From Prochlorococcus marinus str. MIT 9301 (lineage in GTDB: Bacteria; Cyanobacteriota; Cyanobacteriia; PCC-6307; Cyanobiaceae): DNA of 64,000 nt. The notes beneath the pieces are model-generated. The model saw only the letters and a program-made list of their open reading frames with translations, made no database searches and had not been told where the DNA came from. This document shows positions 18,100-26,368 of this stretch, in pieces (the stretch's first letter is position 1; every line of letters begins with the position of its first letter). The stretch spans positions 372,001 to 436,000 of the forward strand of contig NC_009091.1 of NCBI RefSeq assembly GCF_000015965.1, written 5' to 3'. Both the position numbers and the translations under genes were made by a program.

Positions 18100-18279
18100 A
18101 TGGAAATTGGAACACTTTTTTTAAAAAGTAATTCGACGGGAATTATCACTTTTTCTGAATTAGATTGGATAACTACCCATCAATCTAATTTTACTAGGTT
18201 GGAGGAAGCCATAGCAATTAAATTAGGCAGAAAGCTTGATGCAGGATCTATCAATATTGGTTTCCGTTTGAAATCCTGA
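18100..18279 (+). CDS. Small conserved-type hypothetical protein (59 aa)
   Basis: An ATG-started 59-residue ORF that fills part of the otherwise empty 17995-18492 stretch. It begins MEIGTLFLKSNSTGIITFSE and continues with a LDWITTHQSNFTRLEEAIAI segment, giving two short strands followed by an amphipathic helix. The codon use resembles its neighbours, with no frame disruption. I know of no function; a similar short protein is my impression for other cyanobacteria, but I could not search. It lies 105 bases after the photolyase and 19 bases before another small ORF. Confidence 0.65.
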   Translation: MEIGTLFLKSNSTGIITFSELDWITTHQSNFTRLEEAIAIKLGRKLDAGSINIGFRLKS

Positions 18280-18298
18280 ATAAGTTTTTATTTTAATA

Positions 18299-18442
18299 AT
18301 GAAGTATCAAAAAGAGAAAAAAATATTTTTTCGGGAAAGAATCCATTCTTTAAATATCTTTCTTTTTTTAGGATTTAATCTTTCACTTATTTCTATCTTA
18401 GGTTTTATTTGGTTTAATTCTGTAATTGAAAAAGTAGTTTAA
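18299..18442 (+). CDS. Small single-helix membrane protein (47 aa)
   Basis: A 47-residue ORF starting with ATG, with a basic N-terminus (KYQKEKKIFFRERIH) and one hydrophobic helix (about residues 18-41), suggesting a type II or inside-positive anchor. No functional motif is seen. It begins 19 bases after the 59-residue ORF and precedes rsmB by 50 bases. It may be a real small membrane protein or a chance ORF; AT-rich DNA makes such hydrophobic ORFs easier to obtain. Confidence 0.5.
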   Translation: MKYQKEKKIFFRERIHSLNIFLFLGFNLSLISILGFIWFNSVIEKVV

Positions 18443-18492
18443 ATTTTTAAATTTTTTGTATATTAAAGTTATCTTTAAAAATTAATTATATT

Positions 18493-19809
18493 TTGAGCAT
18501 AGGATATTTACAAAGAAAGGCAGCTTGGGAAATTTTATTAAAAGTTAGTTCTGGTGATTTTTCTGATCATGCTCTTGAAAAGGTTTTAAAAAATTATCAA
18601 TTTAATCCTCTTGATATAGCTTTTATTACGGAATTATCTTTTGGATGCATAAGGTATAGAAAATTTCTTGATCTTTGGACGGATCACACATCAAAAATTA
18701 CTCATAAAAAGCAGCCTCCAAAGTTAAGATGGCTTCTACATATAGGTTTGTATCAACTATTGAAAATGGATAAAATCCCATTTCCTGCTGCTATTTCTAC
18801 CACTGTAGAAGTAGCTAAAAAAACTGATTTAAATGGTTTAGCGGGAACTGTAAATGCGATATTGAGAAATGCATCAAGAAAATTAGAACAAAAAATCTTT
18901 CCGGAATTATCTTCTGATAGAAAAGAAAGAATTTCATATCTTGAATCATTTCCATTATGGCTTGTAAAGGATCTTTATAAATGGGTCGGCAATAGCGAGG
19001 GTGAAAATATCATTAAGGCATTAAATAAAAAACCATCAATTGATTTGAGAATTAACAAATTAAAAACTAATTTAGATAACTTTTTGAAAGTACTTCATGA
19101 AAATAAAATTGATGCTGAAATTATTAAAGATTTACATAATGGAATTACTTTAAAATCTAATCCAAGATCTATAAAAAATTTACCAGGATATAGTGATGGA
19201 CTTTGGACAATTCAAGATAGATCTTCTCAGTGGATAGCTCCTCTCTTGAATCCAAAACAAGGTGAAAAGATTTTAGATGCTTGTGCAGCTCCAGGAAGTA
19301 AGTCTACCCACCTTGCAGAATTAACAAATGATAGTTCTGAAATCATTGCCGTAGATAGATCGGCAAAAAGATTGAAAATACTGCAATCAAATTTAGAAAG
19401 GTTAAATTTGAAATCTGTTAATACCCTTAAGGCTGATGCTACGAGTTTGATTGAATTAAATCCTAAGTTTATATCTTATTTTGATAAGATTTTATTAGAT
19501 GCTCCATGTTCAGGCATTGGAACTCTTTCCAGGAATCCAGATTCTAGATGGTCTTTAAGTAAAGAAAAAATAAAATCTTTAACTTTATTGCAGGAAAAAC
19601 TTTTGGACAGTATTTTCCCTCTTTTGAAAAAAGATGGTACTTTAGTTTATTCAACTTGTACAATTTGTCCCGATGAAAATAATCTATTAATTGAACGATT
19701 TATTGAAAAAAACAAAACTTTAAAATTGGTTAGCGAAAAGCAAATTTTACCTAGCTTGGATTACCCTGGCGATGGATTTTATTCTGCAATAATTTCTTAT
19801 AAATCTTAA
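18493..19809 (+). CDS. rsmB: 16S rRNA m5C967 methyltransferase (RsmB/Sun)
   Basis: This 438-residue enzyme makes 5-methylcytosine in 16S rRNA. An N-terminal NusB-like RNA-binding domain (about 1-135) is followed by a SAM-dependent methyltransferase domain. The SAM loop is ACAAPGSKSTHLAEL, the first catalytic cysteine is in DAPCSGIGTL, and the second in YSTCTICPDENN. Translation begins at a TTG at 18493. It converges with the penicillin-binding protein gene, 9 bases apart. Its identity is secure. Confidence 0.96.
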   Translation: MSIGYLQRKAAWEILLKVSSGDFSDHALEKVLKNYQFNPLDIAFITELSFGCIRYRKFLDLWTDHTSKITHKKQPPKLRWLLHIGLYQLLKMDKIPFPAAISTTVEVAKKTDLNGLAGTVNAILRNASRKLEQKIFPELSSDRKERISYLESFPLWLVKDLYKWVGNSEGENIIKALNKKPSIDLRINKLKTNLDNFLKVLHENKIDAEIIKDLHNGITLKSNPRSIKNLPGYSDGLWTIQDRSSQWIAPLLNPKQGEKILDACAAPGSKSTHLAELTNDSSEIIAVDRSAKRLKILQSNLERLNLKSVNTLKADATSLIELNPKFISYFDKILLDAPCSGIGTLSRNPDSRWSLSKEKIKSLTLLQEKLLDSIFPLLKKDGTLVYSTCTICPDENNLLIERFIEKNKTLKLVSEKQILPSLDYPGDGFYSAIISYKS

Positions 19810-19818
19810 AAATATAAT

Positions 19819-21597
19819 TTATTTTTTAATTGGAATTTTATAAATTTCAGATATGAACTTCTTCCATAAATAAGCTGCATTCCCACTAGATAATTCAGAT
19901 TCCTTGTTATCGTCGTAACCTATCCAGATCCCTGTTGTAAGGTTATCAATGGAACCAATAAACCAGAGATCTTTATTTCCATCAGATGTTCCTGTTTTCC
20001 CATAAATTTTCTTTCCTTTAATAGAGGCTGCTTTTGAAGTGCCTTCCTTTACAGAATTTTGTAGAAGTTTATTTAATTTCTTGTTTATTTTTAAATCTAA
20101 TATTTTCTTGGAAATAGATTTATTTTCCCAAATAGGTTGTTTTTTAAATGATTCTATTTTTTCTATGATTTCAGGGCTTTGAATTTTCCCATTATTGTTT
20201 ATTGCAGAATATGCATTTGTGATGTTTAAAAGATTATCTCCGTAGGCGCCAATAGCTAATGCTGGGAATTCCTCAAACTCTTGCTCGTATCCTAGTCCAA
20301 ATGAATTCGCTAAATTAATAATATTTTTTAAGCCGATTTTTTTTGTTATTGATATTGGAACGATATTTGAGGAACTTTTAAATGATTCAATCAAAGATAT
20401 TGAACCTCTATAGTCTTCTGAAAAATTTTTTGGACAATAACTTTCCCAGCATGTTGGTAAGTCTTCAAATTTATCGCTTAATTTTATTCCTTCTATTAAT
20501 GCAGCAGCATAAGGAATTATTTTAAAAGTAGAAGCTAAAGGTCTTACAGATGTAATCACTCTATTGTATTCATTAATTGCTGGATTTTTGCTGGTTATCA
20601 TTGTCCTGATTAGTCCTGTGTTTGATTCGATAGATAACAGACCAAATTCAAGTTCTTTAGGACCTGCGTACCTTGATATTTTTTGGCCTTTTTCTTGCCA
20701 ATCTTTGTTGATAGAAGATTTAATTCTTAAAAACTTATAATCATTTTTACTTCCAATTTTTTTATCTGTTTCCTGAAGAATAAAGTTTATTAGTAATTTA
20801 TCATCTAAAAAATTATCAGCTGTTTGATAATTTAACTTTATTTTTTCTTTAATAGCCTTATTCTTATTTGTATGAGAAATATATCCATCAACATACATTG
20901 ATTCAAGAACTTTATTTCTATTTTCAATAGCTAGTTCTAAATTTTGATAAGGTGAATAAATTGATGGAGCTGGAGCTAATCCTGCAATTAATGCGATCTC
21001 TGATAATGTCAATTCTTCTATAAATTTTCCAAAATAAACTTGGGCAGCCTCGTCTACCCCGTATGCTCCTGATCCTAGATAAATATTATTTAAATATAAT
21101 TTTAAAATTTGATTTTTGTTATATCTAAATTCAAGTATGAGTGATATAAATATTTCTTTGATTTTTCTTTGAAAACTTAGATCATTATTTAGAAAAAGTA
21201 ATCTAGCAACTTGTTGTGTAATCGTACTTCCTCCCTCTTTGACATAACCACTTCTAATATTTTGGAAAAGGGCACGTGAAATACTTTTTAAATCTATTCC
21301 ATTATGTTTATAAAATCTTTTATCCTCAGAAGATATAAAAGAATGTTTAATAAAAAATGGAATTTTATGATGATTATTATCTATTTCAAATTTGCGGCTT
21401 AATTTGCTTAGTATCTTATTATCAGAAGATGATATTACGTAAGAATATTTGGTTTCCCGAGACTTTTTATTTTTAGAAACGTCAAATTTTAAGGTACTAA
21501 ATATTAAACTAAAAAAATAAAAAGATATTCCAGAAAAAATTAATATTGGAATTATTAAAACAAAAGATTTGAATTTAATCTTTTGCACCTTAAGCAA
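19819..21597 (-). CDS. Class A penicillin-binding protein (glycosyltransferase-transpeptidase)
   Basis: This bifunctional peptidoglycan polymerase has 592 residues, near the small end for class A PBPs. A single N-terminal membrane anchor (about 8-32) precedes a GT51 domain with EDKRFYKHNGID, EGGSTITQQVARL and IYLGSGAYGVDEAAQ. The transpeptidase domain has STFK (SxxK), SSN (SxN) and KTGTSDG. All catalytic motifs are present. Its gene overlaps the 3' end of chlG by 8 bases, so the two form one transcript with the DUF2862 gene upstream. It could be called PBP1A/1C-like; the exact name is uncertain. Confidence 0.93.
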   Translation of the reverse strand: MLKVQKIKFKSFVLIIPILIFSGISFYFFSLIFSTLKFDVSKNKKSRETKYSYVISSSDNKILSKLSRKFEIDNNHHKIPFFIKHSFISSEDKRFYKHNGIDLKSISRALFQNIRSGYVKEGGSTITQQVARLLFLNNDLSFQRKIKEIFISLILEFRYNKNQILKLYLNNIYLGSGAYGVDEAAQVYFGKFIEELTLSEIALIAGLAPAPSIYSPYQNLELAIENRNKVLESMYVDGYISHTNKNKAIKEKIKLNYQTADNFLDDKLLINFILQETDKKIGSKNDYKFLRIKSSINKDWQEKGQKISRYAGPKELEFGLLSIESNTGLIRTMITSKNPAINEYNRVITSVRPLASTFKIIPYAAALIEGIKLSDKFEDLPTCWESYCPKNFSEDYRGSISLIESFKSSSNIVPISITKKIGLKNIINLANSFGLGYEQEFEEFPALAIGAYGDNLLNITNAYSAINNNGKIQSPEIIEKIESFKKQPIWENKSISKKILDLKINKKLNKLLQNSVKEGTSKAASIKGKKIYGKTGTSDGNKDLWFIGSIDNLTTGIWIGYDDNKESELSSGNAAYLWKKFISEIYKIPIKK

Positions 21598-22537
21598 CTA
21601 AAAAACTATGTCCTATTGCTAAGGCTGTAACTAACATTCCAGTTATAAGGAATGGTTGGGCACTTGCTTGATATTTGACATCAAACTTTAGAGGATCTCT
21701 TAGTAACCACATATCTTGAAATGTAATTTGTGGAATTACCAATAAAACCAAAATTACAGAGGCTAAATGTTGTCCAATAATGACTAATACGACAACCATT
21801 GCTAATTGAAAAATATCAATCAGTCCTGCACTTATTCTACTTGCATTTTTAATCCCAAATACTACTGGTAGAGAATTCAAGCCTAGCTTTGAGTCTCCTT
21901 CAACACTTTTGAAATCATTAATAACAGCAATCCCAAGTCCTGAGAGGCTATAAGCAAGTGTTAGTATCGCTGTCACGATGGTTAATTTCCCAAACAAGGC
22001 TTGTCCTGCCCACCAAGGTAAAGCTATATAAGATGCTCCTAATGCATAATTTCCAAGCCAACCATTCTGTTTTAATTTGAGTGGTGGAGCAGAATATATA
22101 TAACTAACAAAGGAACCTCCTAATGCCAAAAGTAAGACGGAGGGGAAGCTGTGCTTAGCATATAAATCTAATAGAAAAGCAACTATTAAACCCGCTATAA
22201 GTAATACCCAGATTTGTATTTTTACATCTTTAATTGAAATTTTCCCAGAAGGAATTGGTCTATTTGGTTCATTAATTGCATCAATTTCTTTATCAAAAAA
22301 ATCATTTATGGTTTGGGTATAACCAGCCAGAAGAGGTCCACTCATCAACATACATGCTAAGGAAGCTAGAACATTACTAAATGTCCATTCAAAATTCCCA
22401 CTTGCAGCTGCTCCACAAATAACTCCCCATATCAAAGGGATCCACGTTATGGGTTTCATTAACTGTATACGGAGTTTCCATATACTTGATGTTTCAGAGG
22501 CACCCTTAATTCCTAAGAGTTGTTTTGGATCATTCAC
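21590..22537 (-). CDS. chlG: Chlorophyll synthase (chlorophyllide geranylgeranyl/phytyl transferase)
   Basis: ChlG is a UbiA-family membrane prenyltransferase that esterifies chlorophyllide with geranylgeranyl or phytyl diphosphate, the last step of chlorophyll synthesis in the thylakoid or plasma membrane. The 315-residue protein has the NDFFDKEIDAINEPNRPIPSG diphosphate-binding motif, the GLGIAVINDFKSVEGD second motif, and about eight hydrophobic helices. The first motif of the family is intact. It lies between DUF2862 (8-base gap upstream) and the class A PBP (8-base overlap downstream), an unusual link of pigment and wall genes. Confidence 0.97.
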   Translation of the reverse strand: MNDPKQLLGIKGASETSSIWKLRIQLMKPITWIPLIWGVICGAAASGNFEWTFSNVLASLACMLMSGPLLAGYTQTINDFFDKEIDAINEPNRPIPSGKISIKDVKIQIWVLLIAGLIVAFLLDLYAKHSFPSVLLLALGGSFVSYIYSAPPLKLKQNGWLGNYALGASYIALPWWAGQALFGKLTIVTAILTLAYSLSGLGIAVINDFKSVEGDSKLGLNSLPVVFGIKNASRISAGLIDIFQLAMVVVLVIIGQHLASVILVLLVIPQITFQDMWLLRDPLKFDVKYQASAQPFLITGMLVTALAIGHSFLVA

Positions 22538-22545
22538 TTTATTCT

Positions 22546-22770
22546 TTAACCTTTCTCAATTTCTTCTGGGAAAAACCAATTTTGCTCACCATTCTGAAAT
22601 TTTGCGGTGATTCCAATACTTCTGCCGTCTGTCATTTTATAGCCTGTTATTACGGCTTTAGGATTCGAGGATATTTGATCGATTAATTTAGCTGGTAATC
22701 TATCTTTTACTTTGTTAATGTTAATTTTTATTTTACTACCGATTTTGGGTAATAATTTTGTTTCAGCCAT
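22546..22770 (-). CDS. DUF2862 small cyanobacterial protein
   Basis: A 74-residue soluble-looking protein that fits the cyanobacterial DUF2862 family. A basic first half (IGSKIKININKVKDRLP) is followed by the strand-rich AVITGYKMTDGRSIGITAKF segment and a NWFFPEEIE ending. The function is unknown. It is the first gene of the minus-strand run DUF2862-chlG-PBP with 8-base spacing, and it is divergent from hisF across 59 bases. Association with chlorophyll synthesis is only positional. Confidence 0.85.
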   Translation of the reverse strand: MAETKLLPKIGSKIKININKVKDRLPAKLIDQISSNPKAVITGYKMTDGRSIGITAKFQNGEQNWFFPEEIEKG

Positions 22771-22829
22771 AAGAGGTAAAATGGAAGCTATTATGCAAGA
22801 TTAACAGCATTTGGACAATTTTTACTAAA

Positions 22830-23600
22830 ATGGTAGCTCTTCGTTTAATTCCTTGTTTAGATGTCGCCCATGGCAGAGTGGTTAAAGGTGTAAATTTTGT
22901 TAACTTGAGAGACTCAGGCGATCCTGTTGAATTGGCTTGTAGGTATTCTGATGAGGGCGCAGATGAATTAGTATTCTTAGATATAAGAGCTAGTGTAGAA
23001 AATAGAAATACATTAGTTGACCTTGTCTCTAGGACCGCAAAATCAGTAAAAATCCCATTTACAGTAGGTGGAGGAATAGATTCTGTTGCTTCAATTAATG
23101 ATCTTTTAAGAGCTGGCGCGGACAAAGTGAGTTTGAATTCTTCTGCTGTTAGAAATCCAGATTTAGTTTCTAAAAGTTCTAGAGAATTTGGTAATCAATG
23201 TATTGTGATAGCAATTGATGCGAAAAGAAAAATTAACAAGACTGATGAATGGGAGGTATATGTAAAAGGAGGGAGAGAAAATACTGGAATAGATGTATTA
23301 AGTTGGGCAAAGAAAGTTGAGGAGTTAGGCGCAGGGGAAATTTTGCTTACTTCAATGGATGGTGATGGTACGCAGAATGGATACGATTTACATCTGACTA
23401 AATCTGTTGCCAATATTGTTAATCTCCCAGTGATTGCTTCTGGAGGAGCGGGTTGTTTAGAAGATATCTATGATGTTTTTATTGAAGGCAGGGCATCTGC
23501 CGCACTTTTGGCATCATTACTTCATGATAGGAAACTTTCTTTAAGAGAAATAAAGACTTTCCTCCTCGACAAAAAACTTCCAATTAGACCATGTGAATAA
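22830..23600 (+). CDS. hisF: Imidazole glycerol phosphate synthase, cyclase subunit
   Basis: HisF, with the glutaminase HisH, turns PRFAR and ammonia into imidazole-glycerol phosphate (histidine) and AICAR. This is a 256-residue TIM barrel. The catalytic aspartates are visible in [15 protein letters not shown] (D11) and VIAIDAKRK (D130), with phosphate-binding VGGGI and ASGGAG loops. The length is standard. As often in cyanobacteria, it is not in a his operon: neighbours are DUF2862/chlG (divergent) and menG (45 bases downstream, same strand). Confidence 0.98.
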   Translation: MVALRLIPCLDVAHGRVVKGVNFVNLRDSGDPVELACRYSDEGADELVFLDIRASVENRNTLVDLVSRTAKSVKIPFTVGGGIDSVASINDLLRAGADKVSLNSSAVRNPDLVSKSSREFGNQCIVIAIDAKRKINKTDEWEVYVKGGRENTGIDVLSWAKKVEELGAGEILLTSMDGDGTQNGYDLHLTKSVANIVNLPVIASGGAGCLEDIYDVFIEGRASAALLASLLHDRKLSLREIKTFLLDKKLPIRPCE

Positions 23601-23645
23601 AAAATTTAATTTAATACCAAAAAGAAATAATTTAAAAATTTAAAA

Positions 23646-24347
23646 ATGAAATTCACAAAAACTATCGAAGTCAAAAATATATTTAATAAAATTTCTTATA
23701 AATATGACTTTTTAAATAATCTATTAAGTTTTGGGCTGCACAGATTATGGAAAAGGAAATTAGTTAATTTATTGGAACCTTTGAATGGTGAAGATTGGGC
23801 TGATTTATGCTGTGGAACTGGAGATTTAGCATTCTTAATTTCTGAGAGAGTTAGTCCAAGGGGTTCAATTACTGGGATTGACAGTGCAGATGATATCTTA
23901 AATATTGCAAAAAATAAATCACAGTTTAAAAACAATAAATTTATTAAGTGGGAAATTCAAGATGTATTGGAAATTAATGATTATTCAAAAAAATTTGATG
24001 GGATTTGCATGTCATATGGACTTAGAAACTTGAATAATGTTGAAGAAGGAATAAAAAAAGTTTTTGATCTTTTGAAGGATAAGGGAAGGGCAGGATTTTT
24101 GGATTTTAATCACTCAACAAGAAATTCTTTATCCAATATTTTTCAGAAAATTTATTTGAGATTAATAGTAGTAACCATTTCGCGGCTTTTTAATTTAGGT
24201 CCAGAGTACGCATATATTGAAAAAAGTATTAGTAATTTTCCAAAGAAAAATGAACTTATAAATATTGCTAGGGAAGTTGGATTTAAAAAAGCTGAATATA
24301 GGACTATTTGGGGGGGGCAAATGGGAATACTAATTTTAACTAAATAA
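23646..24347 (+). CDS. menG: Demethylphylloquinone/2-methoxy-benzoquinol methyltransferase (UbiE/MenG family)
   Basis: This 233-residue class I SAM methyltransferase of the UbiE/COQ5 family is expected in a cyanobacterium to methylate demethylphylloquinone, giving the photosystem I A1 cofactor. The signature VKNIFNKISYKYDFLNN at 9-25, and ADLCCGTGDLAFL for SAM binding, are clear, as is the C-terminal IWGGQMGILILTK end. It follows hisF by 45 bases and converges with the DUF721 gene by 5 bases. Substrate choice is inferred from the organism, as the family alone does not tell ubiquinone from phylloquinone. Confidence 0.93.
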   Translation: MKFTKTIEVKNIFNKISYKYDFLNNLLSFGLHRLWKRKLVNLLEPLNGEDWADLCCGTGDLAFLISERVSPRGSITGIDSADDILNIAKNKSQFKNNKFIKWEIQDVLEINDYSKKFDGICMSYGLRNLNNVEEGIKKVFDLLKDKGRAGFLDFNHSTRNSLSNIFQKIYLRLIVVTISRLFNLGPEYAYIEKSISNFPKKNELINIAREVGFKKAEYRTIWGGQMGILILTK

Positions 24348-24352
24348 AGAAT

Positions 24353-24838
24353 TTAGTTTTTTATTTTTCTCCAACAAAAAGAACACTTTCCCCATCTTTT
24401 GATTTCGCCCTCAGGAGTAGGGGAATTACAAAGAGTACAAATACACATATTATTTTGATTGATTCTGCTTGGATGCTTTGCCCAAACTATCTTTGCATTA
24501 GTAGCTTTGATATTTTTATTTTTAGTTTCATAATTTTGTATTATTTTTATTTCATTCAAAGTTATTCCAATTTTCTCGATTCTTTCTTTTAATTTATGCT
24601 TGTTATAGATTAAAGCTTGACGCCACTGTGGATGATTTACTGCAATAGTAAGTATTTTTTTTTCAATATTTAATGGTTTGCATTCTTGAAATAGTTCTAG
24701 GCCTATTAGGTTCTTCCAGTTTTCATTGATTTTAGAGAGTTTATCTAAGTCTCCGCAGGATTTTTTGAAATTATCAAGACAATTTTTTAATGGATGTGGA
24801 TTCCTTCTATTCACTATTGGCAAATACTTTTTGTCCAA
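24353..24838 (-). CDS. DUF721 (DciA-like) protein with C-terminal zinc ribbon
   Basis: This 161-residue protein carries a DUF721 domain (about 20-110: WKNLIGLELFQ, KKILTIAVNHPQWRQALIYNK). Related DciA proteins load the replicative helicase, but DUF721 is broad. A C-terminal treble-clef-like segment has CICTLCNSPTP and CSFCWRKI, two CxxC pairs about 20 residues apart, likely a zinc site. This domain pairing is not one I recall for DciA outside cyanobacteria. It converges with menG and is divergent from birA (75 bases). A replication role is a possibility, not a demonstration. Confidence 0.8.
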   Translation of the reverse strand: MDKKYLPIVNRRNPHPLKNCLDNFKKSCGDLDKLSKINENWKNLIGLELFQECKPLNIEKKILTIAVNHPQWRQALIYNKHKLKERIEKIGITLNEIKIIQNYETKNKNIKATNAKIVWAKHPSRINQNNMCICTLCNSPTPEGEIKRWGKCSFCWRKIKN

Positions 24839-24913
24839 TTTGTAAAATTTGCTTATTAAGACTAAAGTTAATCTAATCTTTAAAAAGATGCTCGTTGTTT
24901 TAATAAAGAATTT

Positions 24914-25663
24914 GTGAAAGTTATTGGACCTGCAGCTAAGACAGTTTTTTATTTAAAAAAAATTCAGGGTCAACATCCAACCTGGACACTTCATTACAAA
25001 ATAAAATGTAAAAGTACCGAGGATGAACTGACAAACTTGCTTGAATATTCTGAAATAAAGAAAAACCAGCCAGTAGCGATAATTGCAAGAGAACAGTTCT
25101 CAGGGTTTGGCCAAAATTCAAAAACTTGGGTTTCTCCAAAAGGCGGGATTTGGTTAAGTGCAGCTTACCCACTATTTTCAAAGGAATTTGAATGTCAAAT
25201 ATTTAATTTGTCTTTAGGAATTAAGTTATGTGAAATGCTTAGACAAGAGAATATAAATGTTTGTTTGAAATGGCCAAATGATATTTTTTTTGGTTCAAAA
25301 AAGTTGATTGGATTTTTACCAAGGGTGGTAACAAGGGGCAAAAAAATTATCTATGTAAGATTAGGACTTGGCATGAATGTTTTAAATTTCACCCCATCAG
25401 AAGGTATTTCATTATCAAAAGTACTTCAAACTAAGAATATTAATCAACACTATTGGACAGCCAAAGTTCTTAAGGCTTTTTATGATTCAATTGAATGTAA
25501 CAAGAAAAAAGAATATGTAATTAAATCTGCAAATAAGTTTCTTACTAAAAGTTTTTTACCTAGTGGTTATTGTCCTGATTCATGGAAAATTAAAGATATT
25601 GATTCGAATGGGAATTTAAGAATTAAAAATGAAACTCAAATGAAGGTAATTAGAAGGTTTTGA
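24914..25663 (+). CDS. birA: Biotin-protein ligase with degenerate adenylate loop
   Basis: BirA attaches biotin to acetyl-CoA carboxylase through a biotinyl-AMP intermediate. This 249-residue protein lacks the N-terminal DNA-binding domain, so it is a group I enzyme rather than a repressor. The LKWPNDIFFGSKKLIGFL motif at 118-135 holds the catalytic lysine. The first conserved loop, usually GRGRxGRxW, reads SGFGQNSKTW at 63-72: the arginines are gone. The start is a GTG at 24914. The ligase role remains likely because the core is otherwise intact. Confidence 0.88.
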   Translation: MKVIGPAAKTVFYLKKIQGQHPTWTLHYKIKCKSTEDELTNLLEYSEIKKNQPVAIIAREQFSGFGQNSKTWVSPKGGIWLSAAYPLFSKEFECQIFNLSLGIKLCEMLRQENINVCLKWPNDIFFGSKKLIGFLPRVVTRGKKIIYVRLGLGMNVLNFTPSEGISLSKVLQTKNINQHYWTAKVLKAFYDSIECNKKKEYVIKSANKFLTKSFLPSGYCPDSWKIKDIDSNGNLRIKNETQMKVIRRF

Positions 25664-25665
25664 AT

Positions 25666-26352
25666 TTAATTAACTTTTAATTCAACTATTCTTCCATCCT
25701 TAAATTTGGCAATTTTTTTTGCGCGATTTGCAACTTCATCTTCATGCGTAACTAAAACTATAGTTATTCCAGATTCATGCAGTTTGTCAAAAAGATCTAA
25801 TACATCTTCAGTGGTTTTTGAATCTAGTGCTCCAGTAGGTTCGTCTGCTAACAAAATTGCGGGGTTATTGATAATAGCCCTCGCAATAGCAACTCGTTGT
25901 TGTTGACCTCCGGATAATTGGTTTGGGCGATTATTCATTCTTTCTGAAAGGCCAACTTTTTTTAGGGCATTCTTACCTCGCATTAATCTTTGCTCAGGTT
26001 CAATACCAGCATAAATCATTGGCAAAATTACGTTCTCAAGTGCAGTTGCATCTGAAAGAAGATGAAATTGTTGAAAAACGAAGCCTAATTTTTGGTTACG
26101 TATTTCGGCTAACTCATCATCAGATAAATTCTCAACAGGGATACCATTTAATTTGTAAACACCTTCAGAGGGTCTATCTAGACATCCAATAATATTCATG
26201 GCTGTACTTTTGCCTGAGCCACTTGCTCCCATTACAGCTAAATAATCACCTTTATAAATTTCTAAATTTATACTGTCTAAGGCTTTAACAGTTAGATCAT
26301 CTTTTCCATATGTTTTAGATATTTTTTCTAAACTTGCGACTTTCTTAGACAT
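25666..26352 (-). CDS. ABC transporter ATP-binding protein (MacB/LolD/DevA type)
   Basis: This 228-residue ABC ATPase belongs to the group that powers MacB-like, LolCDE or DevBCA exporters. Walker A is GASGSGKST, the signature LSGGQQQR, Walker B ILLADEPTGALD, and the H-loop VLVTHE. In cyanobacteria the DevA-type ATPase commonly works with DevB/DevC. No permease or membrane-fusion gene is adjacent. It lies 16 bases after ndhB on the same strand, so it is likely co-transcribed with it. The transported substrate is unknown. Confidence 0.93.
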   Translation of the reverse strand: MSKKVASLEKISKTYGKDDLTVKALDSINLEIYKGDYLAVMGASGSGKSTAMNIIGCLDRPSEGVYKLNGIPVENLSDDELAEIRNQKLGFVFQQFHLLSDATALENVILPMIYAGIEPEQRLMRGKNALKKVGLSERMNNRPNQLSGGQQQRVAIARAIINNPAILLADEPTGALDSKTTEDVLDLFDKLHESGITIVLVTHEDEVANRAKKIAKFKDGRIVELKVN

Positions 26353-26368
26353 TTATTGAAAAATTCTT

